A stretch of 64,000 nt of DNA from positions 33,903,501 through 33,967,500 of the forward strand of contig NC_080560.1 of assembly GCF_030253575.1 (NCBI RefSeq), in the 5' to 3' direction. The translations under genes and the position numbers were made by a program. Positions within the stretch are counted from its first letter, which is position 1. The number at the start of each line of letters is the position of its first letter. This stretch comes from Rhododendron vialii. Lineage: Eukaryota > Streptophyta > Magnoliopsida > Ericales > Ericaceae. Positions 45,901-57,800 of this stretch are shown piece after piece. The notes below the pieces were generated by a model. That model saw only the letters and a list, made by a program, of their open reading frames with translations. It ran no database searches and was not told the DNA's origin.

Positions 45901-48303
45901 CCATGTACTAATATTAGAAGCAAGCAAAATATATACAAATGACAAGGAAAAGTTCCAATTCTTAATAGAAATGTCCAAATTAACCAATGGCTCCAAAAGA
46001 GAAACAGCTCAATACCTTTTCTGGGGAATTTCTTATTAACCTTTCTGTACAAACCACCAGATGCTTCAAGGGCCACCCCAATGGTCTTTCCACGAAAGAC
46101 ATTCACAGAAGAAAGCCTTATGTTCGCTTCATTTACCAATGTCTCATACATATTTGCGACATACATCAAGGGCAAAACAAACCTTGCGTCCCCTTCATAA
46201 TGGATCTCTCTTAGTTTCCTCTTGCTTAACTTATCTTGAGCAGACTGAGGCGTATAATCACCCTCAGAATCTGGTGCTTCAATTATGTGTGAACTAATAA
46301 AGTGATCCACGATTATGTCCAAAAATTTTGCTCTTGCATTTTCAATCGGTGCAACATCTGGGTCATTGTTAGCTACAAATTAGCATAAAGAAACCACATT
46401 CATCTCTAAAATTCCAATGATCACTAGTTTACGATTAACCAAATTATCAGAATTGGTAGCAACCTTCAGTCGTTAAAACATCATAGGGATCCCTTGAAGA
46501 ACAATTGTTTTCTAGGGTGGAGCGATCCCCCTCCACTCCTACACTGTGAAGCGGTAAGGAATTCCTGTACGGTTCATGAATGCAGTCCTGAAAGAAAACG
46601 AACAACAAAATGATCAACAATCGTTTAAGAGATAAGGTAATGGGAAACTTGGCTCCCTTTGGCTGCTTCGAAAGTGTAGCAAAGGAACGATACTAACTAT
46701 TTGATCCTATATTCTCCAATATCTAATTTCCAAAAACAAAAAGCCAACTTTAAACAAGGTTTTCATCTAACAGAAACCAAGATTAATGGGGAGGTTAAGT
46801 TGGACAGGTTATCTATTCACTATTTTAGCAGTGTGCGGTGACTTCCAAGCACAGACCTTCTACGCAGGAGACATGTTGTGTCCAACCCCCAATATTCCTA
46901 CGACACTCCCGAATAAGTGGCTTAATTCATAGATTAAATTATTAAAATAATTTGAAACGCTAGATTTGAAATAGGGCTGTAATCAGTGTAAGTGCCCACT
47001 ACTTCTTGAACCCTATGAACACGTCATATGAATTTCTTCAAAGGAACAATCCTGCATCATCTGGAACTCAATTTACACACTGACATATGAACATATTGGT
47101 CCTATCTAAATGTTCTGCAACTGCTTTGCATGCTTTAGAATGCAAATGTTACATGACCTATATCTTGACATATAACGCCTGAAACAAGACATATCAGAGA
47201 TATATACATGACTCTTTAGACTCTCATTCGTGTCTGCCCCTCAGTTTTCTCAAAATTGTAGTCAGCGTATCCAAGTCATTTACAAATATTATGATATTCT
47301 TTTACCACCAAATAGTATGATTTAGTGAATTAGAAAAGGAAAAATAGCAACTGTTTCAAATTCAAGGCTAATTCTCGCAGAGAGTAAATAAGGCAAATTC
47401 TCTTCCTGTTTTCTTAATTTCATTTAATAACTCAATATTACTTAACAAAAGTACAGAACTAGGAAAAACTGTAATATCACATTCATAAAATTCTGGAGTG
47501 AAATCGCTGTTGCATAGGCAAACATGGTATTTTTTGTTATGTTTTATGGTTAGCGGGGGACTCTTTCAAGACCAGGTTGCTTTGGAGTTACCTGTCCAGT
47601 GGTAAGTTGGTAGCCCGTAGCCATAGTTGATTAACATTGAACCCATGTCAGTTCAGCGAATGAATGATGTCTCTGACGCGTATGAATCTTGTCTCCATTT
47701 TTTATCTTTTCATTTTTTCCTCAAGTATTATGAAGCCCTTTTAGAAGTAGCCTGTGTATACAATATAACTACGTTGGCCGCTTGTGCAATTTAAGTCTAG
47801 AAGTAGCTCGGCTCATTCACAAATGAGCCGAGCCGGGTTAATTTACTTAACGAGCCTCTTTAAACGAGCCAAGCCTATACAACCGAGCCGAGCTTTTGAG
47901 AGTTGAACTCGGCTCATTTACTAAACGAGCATAAAACTCAAGCTCGAGCTCGGCTGGATTTCTAAACGAGTCGTTTGCAGCCCTGAACCAGAAGGCAGAA
48001 ACCTACAACAAACAATAAGAATTCACTCGTTTTCAACAAAAAGAGCATCAGAAGCAATAGAGGGAACTCGGACAAAAAGACTAGCAAACTCACAACAGCA
48101 CTCGATTCCTCGACATTGTCCAAGCCATCATCTTCCTCCTCCTCAGTGACGACGTCCCGATCGACCTCCCCGAGGCCGTCCATCTCCCCGGGGCAACCGT
48201 CGACGACAGTGCTGTTGAGGTCGTGCAGAGAGCTGCCTCCGATGTACGAATCGGCAGCCGATCTGAGATTGTACTGCTGCACTACCGGTACCCTAGCCCC
48301 CAT
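39912..48303 (-). CDS. Plant protein of unknown function with C-terminal zinc ribbon (8 exons)
   Basis: Exons 48303-48094, 46587-46464, 46357-46016, 45130-44968, 44301-44178, 44079-44014, 40614-40351 and 40013-39912 join in phase to 464 codons plus stop with GT-AG introns. An in-frame stop just upstream fixes the ATG at 48303. The N-terminus is acidic (VTEEEEDDGLDNVEE). The core (about 125-310) is conserved-looking: KRKLREIHYEGDARFVLPLM, YVANMYETLVNEANIRL, FPELVIQEEKRVRFVVVNGL, RHEVAVSARDYKFYNPRHKY. A Gln/His-rich stretch follows (344-431). The end is a zinc ribbon, C439-x2-C442 and C454-x2-C457 in KFCDECGAPYLRETSKFCSE. I recognise it as a plant-wide uncharacterised zinc-ribbon family but know no function; zinc binding is inferred from the cysteines. 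The donor of exon 2 (GTTGCT) is weak. Introns hold a LINE fragment and a tandem duplication. Confidence 0.88.
43215..43920. repeat. Tandem duplication, unit about 350 bp, in intron 6 of the zinc-ribbon gene
   Basis: AGTTGTA(G/A)GAATTG then CTAAGCCAACAA, CTGATTCAAAGATAG and GCATCC-GGTAAGG occur in the same order in both halves (for example 43241 and 43590; 43346 and 43696; 43511 and 43864). The copies are diverged by point changes and indels. Non-coding. Confidence 0.8.
45300..45622 (+). pseudogene. LINE-type RNase H fragment
   Basis: Two frames on the plus strand give GDAKHVIQMLQGITCVTA then stop, and DVVITDSIVLASFLHSCSNF, VPRTCNRVAHVVAKYGLSSE. This is the pattern of the plant retroelement RNase H-like domain (the (E)GDA..V and NRVAH..A..GL motifs). 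One frameshift and an internal stop show decay. It lies antisense in intron 3 of the zinc-ribbon gene. No reverse transcriptase part is visible. Confidence 0.78.
47800..47985. repeat. GAGCCGAGC-type repeat fragment
   Basis: Several copies of GAGCCGAGC and its complement, with AACGAGC blocks, ending in TTTGCAGCCCTGA (minus strand TCAGGGCTGCAAACGA). This resembles one end of a common plant repeat; the opposite end is not evident, so it is probably truncated. It sits in intron 1 of the zinc-ribbon gene. Confidence 0.55.
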
Positions 48304-48675
48304 CACCCGGTCCAATTAAACCCTAGATTCCCCCCTGGACCAAAACCCCAAACAGCAATCTCACTCCTCCTCCTCCTCTCATTATCTGTGAAGTACAGAG
48401 ATAGTAATTCAGAAGGCATCGTAGATGTCGTAACCTTGAGGAACAAGGAATGCTACGTACACAGTCCCGGACACAACTGCATAGTTCGATGCACATGGGT
48501 TCACATGCATCCAACCGCTCCGCGCAGCTGTGTCCTGGTCGACAGTTGTGTATGTATACTTAGGGTTGAGAAAAAGAGAGGGAAGGGGGAGAGAGAGACA
48601 TTCAAATTTGAAGCTCAAGGACTAAATACTCCATGTGAACTGGATAAACTGATGATGAAAAAGAAGCGAACAAAC

Positions 48676-48706
<31 letters not shown>

Positions 48707-51325
48707 AGGGGGGCACCGAGGCTGTGACCTTACCTGAGCTTTTTCGCTATGGCAGTTTCCAAGCCTACCTTCCGATATCCGCACCAACCTCCAAGCCGGT
48801 TAGGGCTTAACTAGTGAAAAGTTCTTGTTGGGTGAGGTCGTCCTCATGTTATTTCTCATGTGCTTTTGACCCCTACTCTATGATGTTTTTGATAAAACGT
48901 ACTTTGGTGTTCGGCTAAATAAGTCATTTGACTTTATTTATTTATTTATTTATTTTTATTTGTTAGTTTTTCGTTAATTTTTTGTGAATTATTGATTTTT
49001 CATGACGAGAGGAATCTAAAAAGTAAAAAAATACGATTGAAACCTAATTTTTTTGAATAAAGACAAAAGTAAGCCAAAAAGCTAATTTTTTCGTTTTTAT
49101 TCAAAATAATTTGGGTTTCGATCATAATTTTATACTTTTTAGATTCCTCTTATCATAACGAAGCAATAATCCACAAAAAGTTGATGAAAAATTAACAAAT
49201 GCGAAAAAAATTTGAATAAAAACAAAAAAAAAAAAAAGTCATTTGACTTGTTTAGCCGAATAACATACTGGAAACTAAATGCGAATTTTTAAGCTGAAAA
49301 ACTATTTAATAAACATATTAAATACTAAATTAAGACATAATGACTTAATTTTAATTTCATTAGTTATAGTAATTTTCTCTTAATTTTACTAATGGTCACC
49401 ATGTATTTGTGGTAGTGGTGGTGGCGGTAGTAGCGGTGGCAGAGTAATTGTGGTTGTGGTAGTAACTTTTCTTTTCGCCCAAGAGATTTGAAGGTTAATC
49501 ATATAGAACTTTTCAAAATTAACCTGAAAAGTGAAAATATAATAAAGTTAGTGGGATAATTTGAAGTGCAATGGGCCGGCCCCAGCTTGTACCCCTTACG
49601 TCCGCCTTGGTGGTGGTAGGGGTGGTAGTGATGGTAGCAGAGTGTTTGTGGTAGTAGTGGTGGTAGTAGTGATGGTGATGGTGATGGTGATGGCGGGGAC
49701 AATGATAGTGGCAGCGATGTGAAGATTCACGAATTCACTTAGAATTAAATACGGAGCAACGCAAAGCTAATCTTTTTCAATTTTTTGACTTACATTTTAT
49801 GAGGAACTTAGGCTCCGTTCCAGAATTTATAGAGCGCCCTACGAATTCTGAAACAGCACTTACCGATACCGGATTAGGCTAATTTTTTTCAAAAACTCAC
49901 AAAAAAATATTTCCAAAATAAATTACTATTTAAATTATCTTTGTAATACCCGTAAAGGGTCTCACAAAAATTCAAAAAATCATCATTTCTTGCCCATGAA
50001 CCGAGTCCTATTTTAGAAGATTCAAATTTTGAACCAAAACAGGGCCGCACCATCCATTCCTAGAAACGTGCTCAACATTTGTCATAAAAATGTAAGTATT
50101 TATTCGGGGTGTTTCCACTAAAAAATTGTTGTGCACGACAGCACGACAATTTATTTATCAAATTCACAAGTTGTTCACATTTTTAATTAAGTTGTTCATT
50201 TATAAACTTAATTACATTAATGATTAAGTTTTTCATTAGTGAACACGTAAAAAATCACATTGATCTGATAATGACAAATATCTAATTGGAGTTAGTAATG
50301 AGATGAGTACACTGGATCACAAATTGAAGAGCCATTTTTTTTCCAACATAAACATGCTCCAGTCAGTGGACTCAGGAATTTAATATAATAGGTGCATCAT
50401 TTTTTTTGTAACCATAAAATATGAGTTGGAATTAAGCAAAATCACACCAAAATAATCTTTTTTGATAAGTTAACAATGTTTAAATTATATGTTTATTTTA
50501 AAACCAATTACTAGGGCAAATTTGTCCACCTCGACTATATGCGTTCGAAAAAAATTTATCATGCATTCATATCATCTATTTTTTTTATTAATAACTCTAT
50601 GCGTTCAAATTTTGAGACCAAAAGTGTACAAATGCAATGTGCAAGTTCACATTATGTCTCACGCAAATGATCAGAGATGTTCATTTTGAAAAAAATAATT
50701 TTTTAGCTTTCCTCGTGAAAATAAATAAATTTTATTGAATACGGATAAGTGCTTGATTTTTCATTTATGCTTTGATTAAGAATTTACAATCTTAAATTCC
50801 GAATTGAAAGTTGAATGAATGGATCAAGAGCTCAGTTGTATTCGATTGAGCTAATATTTTCTGGATAAGACTTAAACATTATTCTCTAAAGGATGAACGA
50901 TTGTGATCATATAAATGGAACCTGAGATGAATCTGAAAATTCTATATATACATTAGTGAAAATGAATGGGGCACGTGACCTCATGGTACTCAGGGGCTCT
51001 GTTGTCCCAGCTGAGTGGGGTCCGCTCTGGTCTTGTTTCAATGATAAAAAATGTTCACTTCGTATAGCTCATTGAGTAGAATAACTCTGCAAACAATCAA
51101 CTCGATCGAATATCACTAAGTATCTGATTGGAACACTTATGATTTGCCAATAATGGGTTCCAAATTTCCAATAGCCAATGATAGTATCTTCCACGTGGCA
51201 GTCATTGAGTGATCCACATGGATGGAGAAATCTAGTGATGGAAGACGATAAGGCATATACAAAATACAAATGTAGAGCCCCACGCCCAATTCTCCTCCTT
51301 TAACACCTTATCCGATCTCCCTCCC
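48304..51325. other. Intergenic: divergent upstream regions of zinc-ribbon and PPR genes
   Basis: The two genes are transcribed away from each other. 48304-48820 is the leader and promoter side of the zinc-ribbon gene, with a (GA)n tract at 48679-48710. A long foldback element lies at 48909-49262. 49400-49710 is rich in GGTGGTAGT-type trinucleotide repeats. 49800-51000 is AT-rich with no gene seen. The PPR promoter should be in 50900-51325, but no clear TATA box was found close to the start. Confidence 0.55.
48909..49262. mobile_element. Long-arm foldback MITE
   Basis: The left end GTTCGGCTAAATAAGTCA and the right end on the minus strand (ATTCGGCTAAACAAGTCA) open arms of roughly 170 bp that also share GTTA(G/A)TTTTTC, AGAGGAATCTAAAAAGTA and GATTGAAACC-type blocks. 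There is no coding capacity. A partial relative (GATGAGAGGAATTTAAAAAG) lies near 53760. Confidence 0.78.
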
Positions 51326-53158
51326 ATGGCGATACCGAGCTCTCCAGGCTGGTCACCAGCCTCCATCAACAGCGCCAAAGCAACCCACAAGCTGCTGCTC
51401 ATCACCTTCAACTCACCATCCAAATTCTTCTCTCTCCTCTCTCTTCACTGCGGAAGCTTGAGAGTTTCCACAGCCAGCTCCAACCCTGTTGGCTCCCCCG
51501 TTCTGGAAGACCCGTCAAACAAACCAATCGTACTGCCTGAACCAGACCCAAAGATTCAAGATTTCCAGGAGCTTGATTCCGAGGGCTTAAATGGTATGCT
51601 TTGCACTTTATTTGAACACCCACAAACAGAGGAGCTGGCGTATAACTACTACGGAAAAGCCAAGGGAAAGCCGGATTTTCGACCCGAGAAATCGACTCTG
51701 AAGCATCTGAGCAGGTACTTGGGAAGAACAAAGAACTGGGATTCTATATTGTCGATGTCTGAAGATTTGATAAGATTCCAAGTATTGCCTGACAGTTTGA
51801 CATGCTGTAGATTGGTTAGTAAGTGCATTAGGTTTAGAAAATTCAGACTGGTAAGTAGACTGTTGGAAATTTTCAAGAATGACCAAGAAATCGCGGTCGC
51901 GGCCTTCGAATTGGCCATGAAAGGCTATAACAAGCTCCACATGTACTCCAGCACGATTTCTGCGTACGGTCTTTTGAAATCTGCAGGAGTTGGCCTGGAC
52001 CCCGGATGCTATTGCCAGGCGATGGAAGCGTATATGAAAACGGGCGACAGCGAGAGAGTTCTTGCCTTGTTTAAAGAATTTGAAACTGGAAGTGTAATTG
52101 ATGAGTCCACACCATTTTTGGGGCAAATTTACCGGACTCTATGCGAATCGTTGGGGAAATCGGGGCGTGCTTTTGAAGCCCTCGAGTACTTCAGGGACTT
52201 GACAGGGAAGGGCATTGCGCCAGACCACAAGATTTACTCTTCGCTGATTTGTTCGTTTGCGAGGATTCGAGAGGTTGAGGAGGCAGAAGAGCTGTTTTGC
52301 GAAGCGGAAAGCATGAAAATGTTGAGAGATCCCGCGGTGTTTCTGAAACTCGTTTTGATGTATGTCGAAGAAGGGGTTGTAGAGAAAACTGTGGAAATGG
52401 TTTCTGCTATGAAGCGCGTGAAAATCAGAGTCTCCGATTGCATTTTTTGCGCGGTAGTTAATGGTTTTTCGAAGAAGAGAGGGCTTAGAGCTGCTGCAAA
52501 AGTTTATGAAGACTTGGTATCGCAGGGTTGTGAACCAGGCCAAGTGACCTACGCTTCAATTATATGTGTCTACTATCGCCTCGGCCTCTATCTAAAAGCC
52601 GAAAAAGTATTTTCCGAGATGGAAAACAAGGGATTCGACAAATGTGTTGTGGCATACTCTAACATGATCGCAATGTACGGTAAAGCAGGGAAGCCAAGTG
52701 AAGCAATGAGACTGGTAGCGAAGATGAAGGAAAGAGGGTGCGAGCCTAACGTGTGGATTTACAACACCCTCCTGGACATGCACGCGAAGCTGTCGAACAT
52801 GAGGCAAGTGGAGAAGACTTGGAAGGAGATGAAGAGAAGGAAAATTTTGCCGGATAGGATCAGTTACACGACTGTCATTACCGCTTACAGCAAGGCAAAA
52901 GATTTTGAAGCGTGCATGAAGTACTACGAAGAGTTCAGGTTCAATGGAGGGGTGATTGACAGGGCATTGGCGGGGATCATGGTAAGCATATTCTCTAAGA
53001 TGAGCCGGATCGATAAGTTGGTGATGCTTTTGCAGGATATGAAGACGGAAGGGACTCGGTTGGATGGGCGCCTTTATCGGTCGGCTCTGAATTCCTTGAG
53101 GGATGCTGGGCTCCAGGTTCAAGCAAAATGGTTACAGCAGAGCTTTGGAATGACTTAG
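51326..53158 (+). CDS. Pentatricopeptide repeat protein, chloroplast type (At5g13770-like)
   Basis: A single open frame of 610 codons without introns, typical of plant PPR genes. The first 50 or so residues are Ser/Lys-rich and fit a plastid transit peptide. The rest carries P-type PPR motifs, clear from about residue 275: APDHKIYSSLICSFARIREV, VTYASIICVYYRLGLYLKAE, VVAYSNMIAMYGKAGKPSEA, PNVWIYNTLLDMHAKL, LPDRISYTTVITAYSKAKDF. No DYW, E or SMR domain is seen, so it belongs to the P class. Such proteins bind organelle RNAs and act in processing, stability or translation; the target RNA cannot be read from the sequence. Overall wording and length match Arabidopsis At5g13770, a little-studied chloroplast PPR; the orthology is from memory. 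Start choice: first ATG of the frame, with the transit region following. Confidence 0.95.
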   Translation: MAIPSSPGWSPASINSAKATHKLLLITFNSPSKFFSLLSLHCGSLRVSTASSNPVGSPVLEDPSNKPIVLPEPDPKIQDFQELDSEGLNGMLCTLFEHPQTEELAYNYYGKAKGKPDFRPEKSTLKHLSRYLGRTKNWDSILSMSEDLIRFQVLPDSLTCCRLVSKCIRFRKFRLVSRLLEIFKNDQEIAVAAFELAMKGYNKLHMYSSTISAYGLLKSAGVGLDPGCYCQAMEAYMKTGDSERVLALFKEFETGSVIDESTPFLGQIYRTLCESLGKSGRAFEALEYFRDLTGKGIAPDHKIYSSLICSFARIREVEEAEELFCEAESMKMLRDPAVFLKLVLMYVEEGVVEKTVEMVSAMKRVKIRVSDCIFCAVVNGFSKKRGLRAAAKVYEDLVSQGCEPGQVTYASIICVYYRLGLYLKAEKVFSEMENKGFDKCVVAYSNMIAMYGKAGKPSEAMRLVAKMKERGCEPNVWIYNTLLDMHAKLSNMRQVEKTWKEMKRRKILPDRISYTTVITAYSKAKDFEACMKYYEEFRFNGGVIDRALAGIMVSIFSKMSRIDKLVMLLQDMKTEGTRLDGRLYRSALNSLRDAGLQVQAKWLQQSFGMT

Positions 53159-54788
53159 CTACACCTCTTGTCTTATGAACAATGACTTGGCTATTGCAAA
53201 AGGTGCCGATAGAAAGTTATATCAGAGAGTTTGTATGATTCTTACAAGGGCATGGAAGATTGAGTGCTTTGGATAGAAAACATGGCCCAAACATTCCTCA
53301 TGCCTGATTTTGCTGGGCATTTGTTTGTAATCACAGGTCTTGTAAATGTTCATTTATTGCAGGGTAATATACTATTATACTGCATTACACTGTTATAGAT
53401 CAACAGAAGCTTGGGCCTTGGGTTGGTGTTGTACTTAGTGATCACATAATTCTTCAAAAAACGGCATTCGCTTCTGCTCTCAATCCTCGCTCTGCGCTCT
53501 CAATCATCGCACTCACGAATTGTAATTGTTTGGAAGGTTTGTGAAAGAGTCTTACACGCTCGCGCTTTCGCACCTGCATTATGTGACTGGTGTCTCTACT
53601 TGTAGACCATTTGATAAGGCCATCCGAAACTTCATTTGTGGCAACAAGGATTCATTTTACTTTCAGAACAAGGAGTCCTGTAAACTCATTTAATTCTTCC
53701 AATATTGAGAAACTTCGCATGTAGTTTTGGGTCGATTTTGTGTGGATTATTTGTTCGTAACGATGAGAGGAATTTAAAAAGTAAAAAATTATGATCATTT
53801 TTCTTTTGAATTCAAACAAGAGAAAATCTTTTTCGTTTTATTTCTGCAATCAAACAAGAGAAAGTAACTGACTATCTTCACAATTTCTCTCTTAAATATT
53901 TTTTTTTTCCCTTTTTCACAAGTTCCAAACAAAAAGGGTGAGCCTAATAAAACCCTCCGTGTTGCAAGGAGGTTGAAGGAATAAATTTACCAAGATGCGG
54001 GCAACGAACTTATATTGCCTTTGGTTTGATCATGGATATATAGATATCCCACTTGGTTTTTTTTTTTTTTTTTTTGCATTATTTACTTGAATAGACTTAT
54101 AAAATGAATGACTCAGAGAATATTTTAAAATCACACACAATCGAGGGGTGTGTTTTTCTGCTGTGTTTAAAATAGCGTGCTGCAAGGCTCAAAAAAATAT
54201 TGGTATTGACTAACAATGCACAAAAAATGCAAAAAAATATGTGAGGGGCTCATTCTGAGGTCTCACACAAATAATTCGAACCGTTTATTAACTTTAAAAT
54301 ATTTGTTCGGGTTGCTGTAGAAACTATCATGCTCAATCATGATCTACATGAATTTTGAAAAATGTTCGACAATGGGCCCAAACACTTGCTACAATCCATC
54401 TAATTCAACTAATTTTTTTCAGGATAACTAGGAAAATTATTTTAAGTGGCTCCCATCATGAAACACTGGAGTGGGCCCCACGCATTTGTTTTTTTCCAGG
54501 CAACTGGAAAAAGTTATTAGCTGAACCCATTCTTAAGTCGAAGGGGGCATTGGCACAAACAAGTCAACAACCAAAGTCGAGGGGTGGTTCCTGTCATTAT
54601 TAAAATACGAGGGTGAGGTTTTGTTATTATTAGAAATCGAGGGCAAGCTAGTGTAATTTACCCAAAAAGATTCTTGCATTATTGCGACCAATAATCCCAC
54701 GATAACGATAACGATAACGATAACCACCGTTTTTCATTCACCATGACGAATGTCTTATCCTTAACCCACCCAGAATCAGTTTTCCATT

Positions 54789-54829
<41 letters not shown>

Positions 54830-54836
54830 TGCCCAA
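53159..54836. other. Intergenic: PPR 3' flank and NPF8 promoter region
   Basis: No gene seen. 53630-53730 shares about 100 bp with 63818-63925 downstream of the NPF8 gene. Near 53760 is a fragment of the 48909-49262 foldback. 54698-54722 holds four CGATAA-type tandem units, and 54792-54824 is a (GA)n tract reaching to 12 bp before the NPF8 start codon. Confidence 0.55.
54792..54824. repeat. (GA)n tract in the NPF8 leader
   Basis: A perfect GA run of 33 bp immediately upstream of the start codon at 54837, most likely in the 5' UTR. Confidence 0.95.
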
Positions 54837-54896
54837 ATGGGTACACAAGAGGACGAGAGGATTGTTGCCCAAATGGGTTCCCAGGAGGACGAGGGG
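54825..54896 (+). repeat. 36-bp tandem duplication spanning the NPF8 start codon
   Basis: ATTGTTGCCCAAATGGGT plus an 18-bp GAGGACGAG-containing tail occurs at 54825-54860 and 54861-54896 with a few substitutions. It duplicates the ATG and yields the repeated peptide M-G-(T/S)-Q-E-D-E in frame. Confidence 0.93.
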
Positions 54897-57800
54897 TTAG
54901 AGACGAGATTGCTCCTGCCAGGAGAAGAAGGCCTTCCACAGGTCTCTCTCTCTCACTCTCTCTCTCTCTCTCTTTCCATCTAATATATATGTACATGCTC
55001 ATGTATGCACGTATATATATACTGCCACCCACGTGCTTGTTGTATGTATTTGCATGATCAATCTCCAATTTCGACCTCTTAATTTTGTTCGGATTTTTGA
55101 GAATTGAGGAAGATTCGGGTACGTGTAGATTTTAGGTTGGGACTGATTATAGAGTTGCTGGTTGGTCGTGTGAATGCTGTTTCGAAGCCTTGATTCGAAT
55201 TTGTTTTGCTTTTGTGAATTAATTAGCGTCTGGGCACACGCGATTTTGAATTATTTTTGTGTTCCGATCACATGTGGATTGATACCCAATTAACAAAACC
55301 ACACTTATGGGTTCCAACGAGATCTACAATAGAAGTGGAGTCGATTATTGAAGTAGGTTTGGTAAGGGGCCAGAAAATGGCAAACCGCAGCCACTGCAGT
55401 TCTCGGCTGAAATGCCCAGTTCTTATAAATAGGGAGAATTTTTGGGAGGTCCAATATAACATGTTTCTAACCCCATTAGTCCACTTCTAAACTTCATAAC
55501 CCCATTAGTCCACTAGCTCATTATTAGGGATAAAATGAACCCGGAATGACTAACATACCCCTGTACTTAAAACCTTTAGAAACCGTTTGAGAGCCTGATT
55601 TTTTCCCCATTTCATTCGTTCAAATGAAAAGAGATTGAGAGCCCGACTGAAAACCCTAGACGCTTGTTCCACCTCAAACATAATCACTCAACCTCCATCT
55701 TCATTCACGTTGTCGTTTTTGTAGATCCAACAGTCGCCGCCATTTTCACTTCGTCATCGCTGTCGTCAATCACTCAACCTCCATCGTCATTCACGTTGTC
55801 GCTGTCGTCAATCCAACAGTCGCCGCCATTTTCACTTCGTCGTCGCTGTCGTTTTGTTGCGTCCCGTCATTTCCCTCCATCGCCGTCATTCTCCTTCATC
55901 GTTCTTCGTTTCCCTCAGTATGGATATATTCAAGTACATGTGAACTTTTGCGTATATATAAGGTTATATGTCAATTTGTACGGTTAGGGTTTGGTTTGAG
56001 TAACATACATTGTTGTGTGAAGATATGTGAATATAGGGTTATATGTGGACTGTCATCAATTGCTTATATTCGAATATATTGTTATATTCGAATGTATGGT
56101 TATATTTGCATACATGGATACATGCGTATATGTGGTTATGTTCGAATATATGCGAATATAGGGTAATATGCGAATTTATAGTTATATGTGGACTTTCAAC
56201 AATTTTTTGTGGACTGTCATCTATTGCTTATATCCGAATATATGGTTATAGAAGCTCTTCTGTAAATTGTCTTGTCGTCATATTTGACATATATGGTTAT
56301 ATGCGAACATATAACTTTCAGGGTTTCATTTGATATGTGTTACGGTTAGCATATGGTTATATGTTTGCATTTGTGCTTTTTAAATACAGAAAACAGAACA
56401 TCTAACGTTTAGGGTGTCATATGGTTATATGTGATTTTATGTGCTTTGTAAAACCCAAACAAGATAACATATAACGGTTAGCATATGGTTATAATCGATT
56501 TTCTGTGCTTTGTAAATCCCAAATAAGATACCATAAAACGGGATGTCACGCGCTTATGCTTATTGGTTCGGTACATTAAACCACAGTTATGCTCATTTTG
56601 ATACTCTTTAATATGAAACACTCCATTAGATCTATTCAAAATGGCATGCACGTGCCATTCACACCCATTAATAACACAATCAGTCATCACCCTATACGAC
56701 GGTACATAAACCCATTCTCAATTGTTTGTTTGGCTAGTACCTCCCTAAACTCCCTCCGGGAGATTCTTGTCCAACACCCTCTATCAAGTCAACTCAGCCT
56801 TCCGTCAAATACCTAGTCTCAACATGCCTACAAAACTTTTCCAATGGGTTTACTCTATCTACATCTTCTAACTGATCATCAATCACTTCATCACTACCAA
56901 CAATTACCCCGCTGCTATGTTTATGCTCATCAACCCCAGCATTTATCCGATCACAATTACTAAACAAGAATAGCATGTTATCAAAATCAGTTTCATTCTC
57001 AAGAGAACAATAACCATCCTCCAGAGCATACGAAACAGAAACGCTACCAACGGACAGGTTCTTCCACCTATTGCAAATGCTGCTTAAGACTTCCTTTAAC
57101 CTAACACCACCCGATAACCTCACCGGAAGAATCTGCAACCCATACTTACAAAGAAACATAATTGTTGAATCCATGACACAACTTCACAAATAATAATACA
57201 CAACAAAACAAAAAAAAAATCAACTAATATCATGACACCATAACTGAAATACATGGTTATATATCAAGCACTAGACTCTGTTACAAACATATATGGTTAT
57301 ATGTTTTCATCTGTCCTATGCAACTCCGAAAAGGATAACATATAACGTTAAATAAAGTCATATAACGTTACATGTGAACTTCTGTCCCATGTAACATATA
57401 ATCTCATTTCAACAATATGCTTTCACAGTTAGGTTTCAACATATAACCACATATGTACCATATGATCCACGACCTCATACAGTTTTAACATATAACTCTC
57501 ATATGTACAAAATTAATTTTAAAACCTATTACAATAACAACCACAAACCACAAAAAAGGAGACATATATTAGAAAATCGAAATCGTGAATCTATAACAAT
57601 AACAACTTCAACAACAAAAACGAGATCGAGATCAGTTGATACTAAAATCAGAACTCTGAATCACTAATCAACAACAAAAATCACAAAAATGGAACAAACT
57701 AACGTACGCACATGAACATGAAATCCAGTCAATCACACAGAGCAAGCAGAGAAGCAGAAACAGAAACATTAGACGATTCGCAAAGAGCGCGTAGAGCAGA

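Noticed and set aside
51408..53122. Several minus-strand frames of 89-176 codons within the PPR gene
   Set aside because: Antisense shadows of the 610-codon PPR frame.
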